Origin: Mesobaculum littorinae
Lineage (GTDB): Bacteria > Pseudomonadota > Alphaproteobacteria > Rhodobacterales > Rhodobacteraceae
Assembly (NCBI RefSeq): GCF_004011175.1
Contig: NZ_RQXX01000004.1
Span: 330,407 to 394,406 of the forward strand
DNA length: 64,000 bases
Direction of reading: 5' to 3'
This document shows positions 9,400 through 18,995 of the stretch, piece after piece. A program made the translations under genes and the position numbers. The notes beneath the pieces were generated by a model, which saw nothing but the letters and a program-made list of their open reading frames with translations, did not search any database and was not told the DNA's origin. Each line of letters begins with the position of its first letter. Position 1 is the stretch's first letter.

Positions 9400-9426
9400 C
9401 GGCCTTCCGGGCGGCCCCCGGCCGCG

Positions 9427-10080
9427 TCAGCCCATCAGGCCTTCGTGCAGCTTGATGGCCTCTTCGAGATCTTCGAAGTAGTGCAGCTTGCCCCGGTCGA
9501 GGACGATCCCCGAGTCGCAGAATCGGCGCAGTTCCGGCATCGAGTGGCTGACCATGATGGCGCCGCTCCGTTCCATGCGGTCGCGGAACACCGCCTGGCT
9601 CTTGCGTTTGAAGGCGACGTCACCCACCGCCGTCACCTCGTCCACGAGGTAGGTATCGAAGCGGATGCCCATCGACGTGCCGAAGGTCAGCCGCGACTTC
9701 ATCCCCGCCGAATAGGTTCGCACCGGCATGTGGAAATGCTTGCCCAGCTCGGCGAAATCCTCGACGAACGCGATCAGGCTGTCAGTGTCGACGCCGTAGA
9801 TCCGCGCGACAAAGCGCACGTTCTGGGCGCCTGTCAGTTCGCCGTGAAAGGACCCCCCGAAGGCCACCGGCCACGACATCGCGCCGTCGCTCACCACCCG
9901 GCCGGTATCAGGCCGCATGATACCGGCGATGATCTGCATCAGGGTAGACTTGCCCGACCCATTGCGCCCCAGCAGCGCAAGCGAGGCGCCCGAGGGCAGG
10001 GTAAGGTTCAGGTCGTCGATCACGACCCGGCGCTCACCACCCACCCAGAAGCTTTTCGACAGGTTCTCGAACCGGATCAC
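9427..10080 (-). CDS. kpsT: Capsule polysaccharide export ATPase
   Basis: A 217-residue ABC ATPase of the KpsT/Wzt family without a carbohydrate-binding C-terminal domain, as in group 2 capsule exporters. Walker A is GRNGSGKS (38-45), the signature TYSAGMKSRL is at 122-131 and Walker B FDTYLVDEVTAVGD is at 141-154. The SAGM signature and VDEVTAVGD are diagnostic of this export subfamily. It energises export of the finished polysaccharide through KpsM. It lies 9 bp downstream of kpsE on the same strand, and is preceded by the divergent kpsM. Confidence 0.92.
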   Translation of the reverse strand: MIRFENLSKSFWVGGERRVVIDDLNLTLPSGASLALLGRNGSGKSTLMQIIAGIMRPDTGRVVSDGAMSWPVAFGGSFHGELTGAQNVRFVARIYGVDTDSLIAFVEDFAELGKHFHMPVRTYSAGMKSRLTFGTSMGIRFDTYLVDEVTAVGDVAFKRKSQAVFRDRMERSGAIMVSHSMPELRRFCDSGIVLDRGKLHYFEDLEEAIKLHEGLMG

Positions 10081-10089
10081 GCCGCCGCC

Positions 10090-11397
10090 TCACGCCCTGT
10101 CGCGCAGCGAATAGTAGATCAGCGCGAGCACTCCCCAGCCCAGCGTCAGGATCAACGCGGCGAGGCCGAAGATCATCAGGCGCTGCGGATACTCGGCCTC
10201 TTCGGCCAGCGTCGGCCTGATATAGGTCGCCAGGTACCGGTTCTGGCGGCCGGCCTGCGCCTTGGCACTGTCCCAGGCGGTCAGCGCGGCGCGATAGGCC
10301 GTTTCCGCGAATTCACGCTCGACCGTCAGCCCCTCGAACTCGGAGATCAGGGTGGGGTAGTCCTCACCCGTCGACAGCACCTCGTTGGTGGCGAAGGTGC
10401 GCCGTTCGTCGGCAATGCGCTCGCGGATGACCTCGATCCGGCGCAGGGCCTGGGTCTGCCGGGGATCTTCGCCCTGGGTGGTCCTGCTGAGTTCGTCAAA
10501 GGCCACAAGCTCGTTGCCCAGCTGCTGTTGCAGCGTGTTCACCACGCCCATGCGGGCCTGGATGTCGGCCTGCAGATCGACGATCTGGGTGCGGGTGCGG
10601 AACTTCACCAGCGCCTCGCGCGCCTCCTTCAGGCGCTCCTTGGCCTGCTCCAGCTCGATCGCGGCATAGCGGATGGCATCTTCGCGCGCCGCCTCGTTCA
10701 GCGCGTTGACCATGTCCTGGCTCTCGGCGACGATCTCGGTGGCGATGGACTGGGCCATCTCGGCGTCGAAGGCCAGGACCAGCAATTCGGTCAACCCGGT
10801 GGACTGGTCGTAGGACACCCGCACGATCCTGTCCCAGTACCAGTGCAGATCCTCGATCGTGGCGTCGGGCCAGAGCGCGAAAGCCGGATCGCTTGTCCAA
10901 TACTGGGAGTAATATTCGCGCAGCCCCAGCTTTTCGTCGATCCGGGTCACCACGGCCTGGGACCGGATGTATTCGTAGAGCACGTCGCTGTCGCCCGCCA
11001 CGCTGGTGCCGGTCAGGTTGGCCAGGCCGCCCAGAAGATCGGTGCCGCTGGTCCCCTCTTCCTTCCGGACGGTGAACCCGGTGGTCGAGGCATACTGATC
11101 ATCGGCCACCAGCCACAGATAGAGCCACACCGCCACGAGCGGCAGCGCCACGACCGCGACGAAGGTGGCGATCAGCCCCCAGTGCCGTTTCTTCATCTGC
11201 GCCGGCTGGGCCATGGGGCGCACTTCGACCTTCGGCGTCGGGTTGGCGCCGGGGCCACCGGGGCCGGGCCGATTGGGGCCGGGCTGACCGGCACCGACGT
11301 CCACCGGGGTCAGTCCGGGCTTGGGGCCAGAGTTGCGGGCAGCCGAGGGCGCCTGCGCCGCGCCAGCGGCACCATCTTTTTTATCATTGTTTATCAA
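10090..11397 (-). CDS. kpsE: Capsule export inner-membrane/periplasmic adaptor (polysaccharide co-polymerase type)
   Basis: A 435-residue KpsE/Wzz-type protein that links the inner-membrane ABC exporter to the outer-membrane channel. The first 60-65 residues are rich in Gly, Pro and Ala. A membrane helix follows (about 74-94, after MKKRHWG). The central region is helical and probably coiled-coil (about 235-330). A second helix (about 405-428) is just before the C-terminus. The start used is a TTG at 11397 (MINNDKKDG). An ATG at residue 54 or 60 would drop the low-complexity tail and cannot be excluded. Upstream of kpsT in a two-gene unit. Confidence 0.85.
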   Translation of the reverse strand: MINNDKKDGAAGAAQAPSAARNSGPKPGLTPVDVGAGQPGPNRPGPGGPGANPTPKVEVRPMAQPAQMKKRHWGLIATFVAVVALPLVAVWLYLWLVADDQYASTTGFTVRKEEGTSGTDLLGGLANLTGTSVAGDSDVLYEYIRSQAVVTRIDEKLGLREYYSQYWTSDPAFALWPDATIEDLHWYWDRIVRVSYDQSTGLTELLVLAFDAEMAQSIATEIVAESQDMVNALNEAAREDAIRYAAIELEQAKERLKEAREALVKFRTRTQIVDLQADIQARMGVVNTLQQQLGNELVAFDELSRTTQGEDPRQTQALRRIEVIRERIADERRTFATNEVLSTGEDYPTLISEFEGLTVEREFAETAYRAALTAWDSAKAQAGRQNRYLATYIRPTLAEEAEYPQRLMIFGLAALILTLGWGVLALIYYSLRDRA

Positions 11398-11526
11398 GAT
11401 GATACCCGGGTGAAAGCTGTTGAAACATGCCCCGACATCCTACATACTTGGTACTTGCTTGGCCATGGGGAGCCATCAGAGTTGTCTGCCACCGATATCC
11501 CGCCGCCGCAACTCCCCGGGGGAGGC

Positions 11527-12297
11527 ATGATCCGCCGCTTCCGCACCGGGCGGACCATCCTGGCGCTGATGCTGCGCGAGATGTCGACGCGCTATGGCCG
11601 CTCGCCGGGCGGGTATCTCTGGGCGGTGCTGGAACCGATCGGTGGCATCCTCATCCTTGCCGTGGGGTTTTCGCTGCTGTTGCGCAGCCCGCCCTTGGGC
11701 AACAACTTCGTCCTGTTCTACGCCACGGGCTTCGTGCCCTTCACGCTCTACCAGAACATATCCGACGCCGTGGCGCGTGCGCTCAATTTCTCGAGACCGC
11801 TTCTCCAGTACCCGGTGGTTACCTGGGCGGATGCCGTGATCGCCCGCTTCGTCCTGAACGCCCTGACCGGCATCCTGGTGGGGTATATCGTGCTTTTCGG
11901 CGTGCTGATGCTGGCCGAGACCCGCGCCGTGCTCGACATGGACGACATCCTGACGGCCTTCGGCCTCGCCCTGCTTCTGGGCCTCTCCATCGGCATGCTG
12001 AACTGCGTCCTGCTGGGGCTGATCGACGCCTGGGGGCAGATCTGGTCGATCGTCACACGGCCGCTGTTCCTCGCCTCCGGGGTGCTCTTCCTGTTCGAGG
12101 ATCTCCCGTCCGGGGCGCAGAACATCCTGTGGTACAACCCGCTGTTCCACATCCTCGGGCTGTTGCGCGCGGGGTTCTACCCCACCTACGACGCATCCTA
12201 TGTCTCGGAAATCTACGTGGTGGGGTTCAGCCTCGTGACGCTGTTCATGGGAACGGTCCTGCTGCGGCGCTATCACCGCGCCATCCTGACCCGCTGA
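11527..12297 (+). CDS. kpsM: Capsule polysaccharide export permease (ABC-2 type)
   Basis: A 256-residue ABC-2 permease of the KpsM/Wzm family with about six membrane segments. The N-terminal stretch LMLREMSTRYGRSPGGYLWA is the family hallmark at the cytoplasmic face. It forms the inner-membrane pore for the polysaccharide together with KpsT. The ATG at 11527 is set by GGGGGAGG directly upstream (11517-11525). The frame is open far upstream but that is antisense to kpsE. It is divergent from kpsE/kpsT, unlike the usual kpsMT operon, and convergent with the next glycosyltransferase 15 bp away. Confidence 0.92.
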   Translation: MIRRFRTGRTILALMLREMSTRYGRSPGGYLWAVLEPIGGILILAVGFSLLLRSPPLGNNFVLFYATGFVPFTLYQNISDAVARALNFSRPLLQYPVVTWADAVIARFVLNALTGILVGYIVLFGVLMLAETRAVLDMDDILTAFGLALLLGLSIGMLNCVLLGLIDAWGQIWSIVTRPLFLASGVLFLFEDLPSGAQNILWYNPLFHILGLLRAGFYPTYDASYVSEIYVVGFSLVTLFMGTVLLRRYHRAILTR

Positions 12298-12312
12298 TCC
12301 CGGGTCAGCCGG

Positions 12313-13296
12313 TCAGCGCCGTCCCCAGGCCTTGACGTCTTCGTGGCTTACATCCGTGCGCCGCAACAACCCGTCCCGCAGCGCGCGCAGCACGTAGCCC
12401 AGGAACGCCCGGCGCTCTCCCGAATGGTGGCGCACCTTGCCCAGCCATTTCAGCGCCGCCGCCGGAGCGACGAGAACGAACAGCCAGCCCGAGCACAGCC
12501 GGTAGACCATCAGCAGGTTGCGGTAATGGTAATAGCTCTTCCACAGGGGCCGAAACCGCTTGTCGTCGGCACTGTGGGTCGAGAAATCGTGTTCGAAGAC
12601 AAGCGCCGGGTCGAAGACGATCCGCCCCCCGGCCCGGGCCAGCCCCAGCGTGTAGGCGGTGTCGTCGCCATAGATGAACAGCCGGCCATCGGGATAGCCG
12701 ACCCGGGCGATCGCCGCCCGGCTGACGAAAAACCCCACGAAGGACAGCACGTCGACATCGCGTTTCGGCGCGTCAGGGGCGAAATCCTCCGGCCCCATGT
12801 GAAAGCCGTCGCGCCCCTGCCCGGTCAGCGTGCGCCACATCACGGCCTTGTGCCAGAACGGGTTGATCGCCGGGCGGTTCATGTCGCAGATCCTGCGCTC
12901 GGGCCCGGGATGGAACACCGCGGCGCCCCAGGCCTCGGCCTGGCTGCGATCCTCGGCGTGAAACGCCGCCAGCGCGCCCGGCGCGGGGCGCGCATCGTCG
13001 TCCATCACCACCATCCAGTCCGGGTCGAACCGCTCGGTGGCCAGCTTCATGCCGGTCTCGAAGCCGCCGGCCCCGCCGAGGTTGCTGGCGCAGCGATGCA
13101 CCACGACACGCGGGTCCGCCTGTGCCTCCAGCCAGGCCGCGGTGTCGTCGGTCGAGGCATTGTCGATCACCAGAACCGCCTCGAGCTGCTCGGGCGGCGT
13201 CTCAAGCAGGCGTTCGACGGTATGCGTCAGCTTGTTCAGCCGGTTGAAGGTGACGACCACCGCCACCAGCCGTCCGGCCCCTGCCTGCTGCATCAT
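12313..13296 (-). CDS. Family 2 glycosyltransferase, galactofuranosyl/rhamnosyltransferase-like
   Basis: A 327-residue GT-A enzyme of the COG1216 type. It opens with VAVVVTFNRLNKL, then VIDNASTD (44-51), NLGGAGGF (72-79) and the metal-binding DDD (99-101) in VVMDDDARP. A nucleotide-sugar donor is expected, with transfer at the cytoplasmic face. The NLGGAGGF plus MDDDA combination is shared with mycobacterial GlfT1 and with rhamnosyltransferases. Because both rfb genes and glf are in this locus, either donor is possible. Two tandem ATGs give alternative starts at 13296 and 13293. Confidence 0.85.
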   Translation of the reverse strand: MMQQAGAGRLVAVVVTFNRLNKLTHTVERLLETPPEQLEAVLVIDNASTDDTAAWLEAQADPRVVVHRCASNLGGAGGFETGMKLATERFDPDWMVVMDDDARPAPGALAAFHAEDRSQAEAWGAAVFHPGPERRICDMNRPAINPFWHKAVMWRTLTGQGRDGFHMGPEDFAPDAPKRDVDVLSFVGFFVSRAAIARVGYPDGRLFIYGDDTAYTLGLARAGGRIVFDPALVFEHDFSTHSADDKRFRPLWKSYYHYRNLLMVYRLCSGWLFVLVAPAAALKWLGKVRHHSGERRAFLGYVLRALRDGLLRRTDVSHEDVKAWGRR

Positions 13297-13617
13297 GTCA
13301 CCTGCCCTGTGCGTTGACGGTCCCGGCGCCGCCGCCCGGGATTTGCGTGACTGGCGAAGTGCGGCAAATGACCTGCAAAGTCAAACCCGCCGGGCGCCCT
13401 GCCCCGGGGCGCGTTGTCTGCACGACACCGGCCACGCCGTCGCATCCCTGGCGTCCGGGATCGGACGGTCGGCGACAGCCGCTGCCCCTGGGCGGGCGGG
13501 GTGCCCTGCCGAACCGCACCATCGGCAAAATCCTGGCGCTGCGGCATGGGGTTCTTGCCCCTTCGGCCCATCCGGGGGAGAAACGGCGCAACCCGGATTT
13601 CAGACAGGATTTCACTG
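13297..13617. other. Intergenic region upstream of glmU
   Basis: About 320 bp between the divergent glycosyltransferase and glmU. No supported gene. It should contain both promoters, but none could be assigned with confidence. Confidence 0.4.
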
Positions 13618-14973
13618 ATGGCCATTGCTTTGATCGTTCTCGCCGCGGGCAAAGGCTCGCGCATGAAATCGGACATGCCCAAGGTGCTGCATCGGATCGC
13701 CCATGCTCCGATGCTCTGGCACGCGCTGCGCGCCGGCGCCGCGCTCGAGCCCGAGAAGACCGTTGTCGTGGCGGGCCATGGTGCGGACCAGGTGACCGGC
13801 TCGGCGCATGACTACGACGAGGCCGCAAACGTCGTCCTGCAGACCGAACAACTGGGCACCGCGCACGCCGTGGCCCAGGCCCGCCCCGCGCTGGAGGGGT
13901 TCGACGGCGACGCCATCGTGCTTTACGGCGACACGCCCTTCATCTCCGAAGATACGCTGCGCGCCATGGCCGAGGCGCGAAAGACCAACGACGTCGTGGT
14001 GCTGGGCTTCGAGGCGGCGAACCCCGCGCGCTACGGCCGGCTGGTCACCGAGGGCGACGCGCTGACGCGGATCGTCGAGTTCAACGACGCCTCGGAAGCC
14101 GAGCGCGCTATCACCCTGTGCAATTCCGGCGTCATCGCGGCCGATGCCCAGTTCCTGTTTCGCCTGATCGACGCGGTCGGCAACGACAACGCCGCGGGCG
14201 AATACTACCTGACCGACATCGTCTCGATCGCGCGGGCCCAGGGGCTGTCGGCCTCGGTGGTGCGCTGCGACGAAGCCGAAACCATGGGCGTCAATTCCCG
14301 CGCCGACCTTGCCGTGGCCGAGGCCGCGTTCCAGGCCCGGATGCGCGCCACACTGATGGAGGACGGCGTCACCCTGCAGGCCCCCGAGACCGTCCACCTG
14401 GCCTGGGACACGGTGATCGGGCGCGATACGGTGATCGAACCCAACGTGGTCTTCGGCCCCGGTGTCACCGTGGAAAGCGGTGTCCAGCTCCGGGCGTTTT
14501 CGCATCTCGAGGGCTGCCATGTCAGCCAGGGGTCGGTGGTTGGCCCCTATGCCCGCCTGCGCCCGGGCGCCGAACTGGCCGAGAACACCAGGATCGGCAA
14601 CTTCGTCGAAATCAAGAACGCCCAGCTGGCCGAAGGGGTGAAGGTCAACCATCTCACCTATATCGGGGACGCCGATGTCGGCGCGCGCTCGAACATCGGC
14701 GCGGGCACGGTGACCTGCAACTATGATGGCGTGTTCAAGCATCGTACGGTGATCGGCGAAGACGTCTTCGTGGGATCCGACACCATGCTGGTGGCGCCGG
14801 TCACCCTGGGCAACGGCGCGATGACCGGGTCCGGCTCGACCATCACGCGGGACGTGCCCGCGGGCGCGCTGTCCGTGGCCCGCCCCGAGCAGGTGATCAA
14901 GGAGGGCGTCGCCACGAAGCTGTTCGAGAAGCGGCGCGAGGAGAAGGCGCGCCTGACCCAGAAGAAGGGCTGA
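13618..14973 (+). CDS. glmU: Bifunctional UDP-N-acetylglucosamine pyrophosphorylase / glucosamine-1-phosphate N-acetyltransferase
   Basis: A 451-residue GlmU, normal length. The N-terminal pyrophosphorylase signature LAAGKGSRMKSDMPKVLH covers residues 8-25. The C-terminal half is a left-handed beta-helix acetyltransferase with hexapeptide repeats from about residue 255 and the conserved NFVEIKNA and NYDG stretches. It converts glucosamine-1-P to GlcNAc-1-P and then UDP-GlcNAc in the cytoplasm, feeding peptidoglycan, LPS and here probably the HexNAc uronate of the capsule. The ATG at 13618 begins MAIALIVLAAGKGS; the upstream open frame is not credible. glmS lies 8 kb downstream in the same locus. 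Confidence 0.96.
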   Translation: MAIALIVLAAGKGSRMKSDMPKVLHRIAHAPMLWHALRAGAALEPEKTVVVAGHGADQVTGSAHDYDEAANVVLQTEQLGTAHAVAQARPALEGFDGDAIVLYGDTPFISEDTLRAMAEARKTNDVVVLGFEAANPARYGRLVTEGDALTRIVEFNDASEAERAITLCNSGVIAADAQFLFRLIDAVGNDNAAGEYYLTDIVSIARAQGLSASVVRCDEAETMGVNSRADLAVAEAAFQARMRATLMEDGVTLQAPETVHLAWDTVIGRDTVIEPNVVFGPGVTVESGVQLRAFSHLEGCHVSQGSVVGPYARLRPGAELAENTRIGNFVEIKNAQLAEGVKVNHLTYIGDADVGARSNIGAGTVTCNYDGVFKHRTVIGEDVFVGSDTMLVAPVTLGNGAMTGSGSTITRDVPAGALSVARPEQVIKEGVATKLFEKRREEKARLTQKKG

Positions 14974-14979
14974 CCCTTG

Positions 14980-15012
14980 GGGCGGGCATCGCGGCCATCG
15001 GGATGCCCGCCC
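14980..15012 (+). terminator. Stem-loop after glmU
   Basis: A perfect 11-bp stem GGGCGGGCATC (14980-14990) and GATGCCCGCCC (15002-15012) with an 11-base loop, seven bases after the glmU stop and 81 bp before rfbC. No U-tract follows, so read-through into the rfb genes is possible. Confidence 0.45.
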
Positions 15013-15093
15013 AGGTCCCCGGACGGCGAGCGATAGCACGAGCATGGGCGCGAACAGGCGCCGGACCCCGACAGCGAAAGGCAGGCCCAAGCG

Positions 15094-15648
15094 ATGCAGA
15101 TCCAGGAAACAGCCCTGCCCGGTGTCGTCATCCTGACCCCCGCCAGGTTCGGCGACGCCCGCGGGTTCTTCAGCGAAAGCTGGAACGCCCGGCGCATGGC
15201 CGAGGCCGGGCTGGCCCATGACTTCGTGCAGGACAACCATTCGCTGTCGCAGGCCGCCGGCACTCTGCGCGGCCTGCACTACCAGGCACCGCCCCACGCG
15301 CAGGCCAAGCTGGTGCGCTGCGGGCGCGGGGTGCTGTTCGACGTGGCGGTCGATATCCGCCGCGGATCGCCCACCTATGGCCAGTGGGTCGGGGTCGAGC
15401 TCAGCTTCGACAACGGCCGCCAGCTGTTGATCCCCGAGGGTTTCCTGCACGGCTTCGTCACCCGCGCCCCGATGACAGAGGTCATCTACAAGTGCAGCGA
15501 CCACTACGCGCCCGAGAGCGATGGCGCGGTGGCCTGGGATTCCTGCGGGATCGACTGGGGGCTGAACGCCCCGCCCGTCCTGTCGGACAAGGATGCCGCC
15601 GCCCCTGCCCTGGCCGATGTCCAAAGTCCTTTCGTCTGGGAAGGGTGA
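15094..15648 (+). CDS. rfbC: dTDP-4-dehydrorhamnose 3,5-epimerase
   Basis: A 184-residue cupin-fold epimerase (RmlC), normal length. The family stretches FGDARGFFSESWN, LRGLHYQ with the catalytic histidine, and LIPEGFLHGF followed by the CSDHYAPE region with the active-site tyrosine are all present. It performs the third step of dTDP-L-rhamnose synthesis. It lies 3 bp before rfbB in a gene string rfbC-rfbB-phosphohexomutase-rfbD-rfbA. Confidence 0.95.
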   Translation: MQIQETALPGVVILTPARFGDARGFFSESWNARRMAEAGLAHDFVQDNHSLSQAAGTLRGLHYQAPPHAQAKLVRCGRGVLFDVAVDIRRGSPTYGQWVGVELSFDNGRQLLIPEGFLHGFVTRAPMTEVIYKCSDHYAPESDGAVAWDSCGIDWGLNAPPVLSDKDAAAPALADVQSPFVWEG

Positions 15649-15651
15649 GAG

Positions 15652-16710
15652 ATGCGCCTGCTTGTCACCGGCGGGGCCGGGTTCATCGGGTCGGCGGTGG
15701 TGCGGCTGGCCATCGCGCGGGGGCACGAGGTCATGAACCTCGACGCGCTGACCTATGCCGCCTGCCTCGCGAATGTTGCAAGCGTGGCCGAGGACCCGCG
15801 CTACAGCTTCGTGCAGGCCGATATCCGCGACCGTGCGGCGCTGGATGCCGCGTTCGCGGCGCACCGCCCCGACGCGGTGATGCACCTGGCCGCCGAAAGC
15901 CACGTGGACCGGTCGATCGACGGGCCGCGCGATTTCGTCGACACCAACATCGCCGGCACGTTCAACATGCTCGAAGCCGCACGGGGATACTGGGCGCAGG
16001 CCGGTCGCCCGGAAGGCTTCCGCTTCCACCATGTCTCGACCGACGAGGTCTACGGCACCCTTCCGCACGACCCCGGAGCGCTCTTCACCGAAGACACCGC
16101 CTATGATCCACGCTCGCCCTACTCGGCCTCCAAGGCGGCCAGCGATCACCTGGTGCGCGCTTGGCATCATACCTACGGATTGCCGGTGGTCGTCAGCAAC
16201 TGCTCGAACAACTACGGGCCCTATCACTTCCCCGAAAAGCTGATCCCGGTCATCATCCTGAATGCCCTGGCGGGCAAGCCGCTGCCGATCTACGGCGACG
16301 GATCGAACATCCGGGATTGGCTCTATGTCGAGGATCACGCCGATGCGCTGCTGCTGGTGGCGGCCCGCGGCGCGCCCGGGCGCTCCTACAACATCGGCGG
16401 CGAGAACGAGCGCAGCAACCTGCAGCTGGTCGAAACGCTCTGCGGCATCCTGGACGACATGCGCCCGCGCCCCAATGGCCAGAGCTATGCGGCGCAGATC
16501 ACCTTTGTGCCCGACCGGCCCGGCCATGACGCGCGCTATGCCATAGACCCCGGCCGTATCCGGCGCGAACTGGGCTGGCGGCCGTCGGTCACGGTCGAGG
16601 ACGGGCTGCGCCGCACCGTGCGCTGGTATCTCGAGAACGAGGACTGGTGGCGCCCGCTGCAGTCCCGGCAGGGCGTCGGCGTCCGGCTGGGAGCGGGGAT
16701 GACCCCGTGA
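15652..16710 (+). CDS. rfbB: dTDP-glucose 4,6-dehydratase
   Basis: A 352-residue extended SDR (RmlB). The NAD-binding GGAGFIGS is at residues 7-14, STDEVYG at 129-135 supplies the TDE catalytic residues, and YSASK holds Tyr157 and Lys161. [14 protein letters not shown] is the family signature. It makes dTDP-4-keto-6-deoxyglucose, the second step of dTDP-rhamnose synthesis. The stop overlaps the GTG start of the next gene, implying coupling. Confidence 0.96.
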   Translation: MRLLVTGGAGFIGSAVVRLAIARGHEVMNLDALTYAACLANVASVAEDPRYSFVQADIRDRAALDAAFAAHRPDAVMHLAAESHVDRSIDGPRDFVDTNIAGTFNMLEAARGYWAQAGRPEGFRFHHVSTDEVYGTLPHDPGALFTEDTAYDPRSPYSASKAASDHLVRAWHHTYGLPVVVSNCSNNYGPYHFPEKLIPVIILNALAGKPLPIYGDGSNIRDWLYVEDHADALLLVAARGAPGRSYNIGGENERSNLQLVETLCGILDDMRPRPNGQSYAAQITFVPDRPGHDARYAIDPGRIRRELGWRPSVTVEDGLRRTVRWYLENEDWWRPLQSRQGVGVRLGAGMTP

Positions 16711-18134
16711 CCGCGGAGGCTCCGAAATTCGGCACCAGCGGGCTGCGCGGGCTGGTCACCGCGCTGACGCCGGCCTGTGTCGGCGCCTACGCCCGCGCCT
16801 TCGCGGCGGCCTGCCCCACCGGCGGGGCCGTGCACCTTGGGTGGGACCTGCGCCCCTCCTCGGGCGCGATCGCCGATGCCGTGGGCGCGGCGCTGACCGC
16901 TGCCGGCCGGGACGTGGTCCGCCACGGCGTGCTGCCGACCCCGGCGCTTGCCCTTGCCGCGGGACAGGCCGGGCAGGCGGCGATCATGATCACCGGCAGC
17001 CACATCCCGGCCGACCGCAACGGGCTGAAGTTCTACACCCCCCACGGCGAGATCACCAAGGCGGACGAAGCCGCCATCCTGGCGCATCTCGGCTCGCCTG
17101 CCACCGGTGGCGCCGCCGGGGGCGCCACCGGGTGCGCCGCGGGGCGGGTGCGCGAGGCCGGGCAGGACGCCACCGACGCCTATGTCGCCCGCTACACGCG
17201 CGCCTTCGGGCCAGAGGCCCTGGCCGGGCTGCGCATCGGGGTCTACCAGCACAGCTCGGCCGCCCGCGACATCTTGGTGACGGTGAGCCGTGCGCTTGGC
17301 GCAACCGCGGTGCCGCTGGCCCGCAGCGAGACCTTCGTCGCGGTCGATACCGAGGCGGTCGACCCGGCCACCCGCACAAGGCTCGCCGGCTGGTGCCGGG
17401 ACCTCAACCTCGATGCCGTGATCTCGGCCGACGGGGATGCCGACCGGCCGCTGGTCACGGATGCCACCGGCCGGGTCGTCCCCGGAGACGTCTTGGGCCC
17501 GCTGACCGCGCGCCTGCTGGGCGCCGACACGGTCTGCACCCCGGTTTCGTCGAACACGCTGGTGACGCAGCTGGCCGACATCGGGGAATGCCACCTGACC
17601 CGCATCGGGTCGCCCTTCGTGATCGCCGCGATGGACGCGGCGCTGGCGCGCGCGCCGGACGCGCGTGTTGTGGGCTACGAAGCCAATGGCGGCTTCCTGC
17701 TGGGGTTTGCCGCGCAGGGCCCCGCCGGCGCGCTGCCCCCGCTTTTGACGCGCGACTGCCTTCTGCCGATCCTCGCGCCTTTGGCGCTGGCCCGCCGCGC
17801 CGGGCAGGGCCTGGCCGGGCTGGTGGCCACGCTGCCGCCGGTCTTTACCGCGGCCGACCGCCTGACCGGCATCGCGCCCGAGGTCTCCGCCCCCTTCCTC
17901 GCCACCCTGCAAGGCGACCATGGGGCGCGGGCCGCGTTCCTTGCCGATCTCGGGCTTGAGGCGGGGCTGGACCTGACCGACGGGCTTCGGCTGCACCTGC
18001 AGGGGGGCGAGATTGTCCACCTGCGCCCCTCGGGCAATGCCCCCGAGTTCCGCTGCTATACCGAGGCCGCCAGCCCCGAACGCGCGAACGACCTGCTGGC
18101 AGCCTGCCTCGATACCCTGCGCGCACGGCTTTGA
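16707..18134 (+). CDS. Phosphomannomutase/phosphoglucomutase-family enzyme
   Basis: A 475-residue alpha-D-phosphohexomutase. FGTSGLRG (8-15) opens the fold, [12 protein letters not shown] carries the phosphoserine (Ser98), DGDADRP (242-248) binds Mg2+, and a C-terminal [10 protein letters not shown] binds the sugar phosphate. The start is a GTG at 16707 overlapping the rfbB stop. In this position it probably makes glucose-1-P for RfbA, or mannose-1-P; the sequence alone does not decide. A Gly/Ala-rich insertion (about 131-147) encoded by near-repetitive GCC/GGC codons is unusual for the family and may be a loop expansion. The SHIPADRNG variant differs from the more common SHNP. Confidence 0.88.
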   Translation: MTAEAPKFGTSGLRGLVTALTPACVGAYARAFAAACPTGGAVHLGWDLRPSSGAIADAVGAALTAAGRDVVRHGVLPTPALALAAGQAGQAAIMITGSHIPADRNGLKFYTPHGEITKADEAAILAHLGSPATGGAAGGATGCAAGRVREAGQDATDAYVARYTRAFGPEALAGLRIGVYQHSSAARDILVTVSRALGATAVPLARSETFVAVDTEAVDPATRTRLAGWCRDLNLDAVISADGDADRPLVTDATGRVVPGDVLGPLTARLLGADTVCTPVSSNTLVTQLADIGECHLTRIGSPFVIAAMDAALARAPDARVVGYEANGGFLLGFAAQGPAGALPPLLTRDCLLPILAPLALARRAGQGLAGLVATLPPVFTAADRLTGIAPEVSAPFLATLQGDHGARAAFLADLGLEAGLDLTDGLRLHLQGGEIVHLRPSGNAPEFRCYTEAASPERANDLLAACLDTLRARL

Positions 18135-18152
18135 CGCCCGGAAAGGACCGCC

Positions 18153-18995
18153 ATGACCCTTCTCGTTTTCGGCCAGGCCGGGCAGGTCGCCACCGAGCTG
18201 CAACTGCAGGCAGAGGTCACCGCCCTGCCCCGCGCCGCCGCCGACCTGTCTGACCCCGACGCCTGCGCCGCGGCTATCGTCGCCGCACGGCCCACGGCCG
18301 TGATCAACGCCGCCGCCTATACCGCAGTCGACCGCGCCGAGGACGAAGAATCGCTGGCGCTGCGCATCAACGGCGCAGCGCCCGGCGCCATGGCCCGGGC
18401 CTGTGCCGATCTGGGCGTCCCGATGGTGCATATCTCGACCGACTACGTCTTCGACGGCTCGGGCGATGCGCCGTGGCAGCCGGACGACAGGACCGCCCCG
18501 CTCAATGCCTATGGCCGGACGAAACTGGCCGGAGAGGAGGCGATCCGCGCCAGCGGTTGCGTGCACGCGATCCTGCGCACCTCCTGGGTCTTCTCGCCGC
18601 ACGGGTCGAACTTCGTCAGAACCATGATGCGCCTGTCGGAAACCCGCACCGACCTGTCCATCGTCGATGACCAGATCGGGGGTCCGACGCCCGCCGCCAG
18701 CATTGCCGGTGCCTGCCTGATCCTCGCGCAGGCTCTGAGAGACGGCGCAGGGGGCGGCACCTACCACCATGCGGGCGCGCCCGTCGTCAGCTGGGCCAGC
18801 CTCGCCCGCGCGACGTTCGAGCTTGCCGGACGCGAGGTGGCGGTCACGGGCATCCCCACCGCGGCGTATCCCACCCCGGCGCGACGCCCCCTCAATTCAC
18901 GGCTGGACTGCTCCAGCATTTCACGCGATTTCGGCATCGCGCCACCCGATTGGCGCGCGGCCCTCTCCGACATGGTGAACGAGTTGACTTCATGA
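18153..18995 (+). CDS. rfbD: dTDP-4-dehydrorhamnose reductase
   Basis: A 280-residue SDR-superfamily reductase (RmlD), the last step of dTDP-L-rhamnose synthesis. It has LLVFGQAGQVA at the N-terminus, the AAYTAVDRAE stretch, STDYVFDG and the YGRTKLAGE catalytic Tyr-Lys motif. The length is slightly short of the usual 290-300 but all motifs are present. Its stop overlaps the rfbA ATG (ATGA). Confidence 0.95.
   Translation: MTLLVFGQAGQVATELQLQAEVTALPRAAADLSDPDACAAAIVAARPTAVINAAAYTAVDRAEDEESLALRINGAAPGAMARACADLGVPMVHISTDYVFDGSGDAPWQPDDRTAPLNAYGRTKLAGEEAIRASGCVHAILRTSWVFSPHGSNFVRTMMRLSETRTDLSIVDDQIGGPTPAASIAGACLILAQALRDGAGGGTYHHAGAPVVSWASLARATFELAGREVAVTGIPTAAYPTPARRPLNSRLDCSSISRDFGIAPPDWRAALSDMVNELTS

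Noticed and set aside
9445..11526. Upstream extension of kpsM
   Set aside because: The frame runs antisense through kpsT and kpsE; the ATG at 11527 follows a strong GGAGG and begins with the family N-terminus.
13612..18770. Two very long minus-strand frames opposite glmU, rfb genes and the phosphohexomutase
   Set aside because: All lie antisense to enzymes with clear catalytic motifs; their composition is typical of GC-rich shadow frames.
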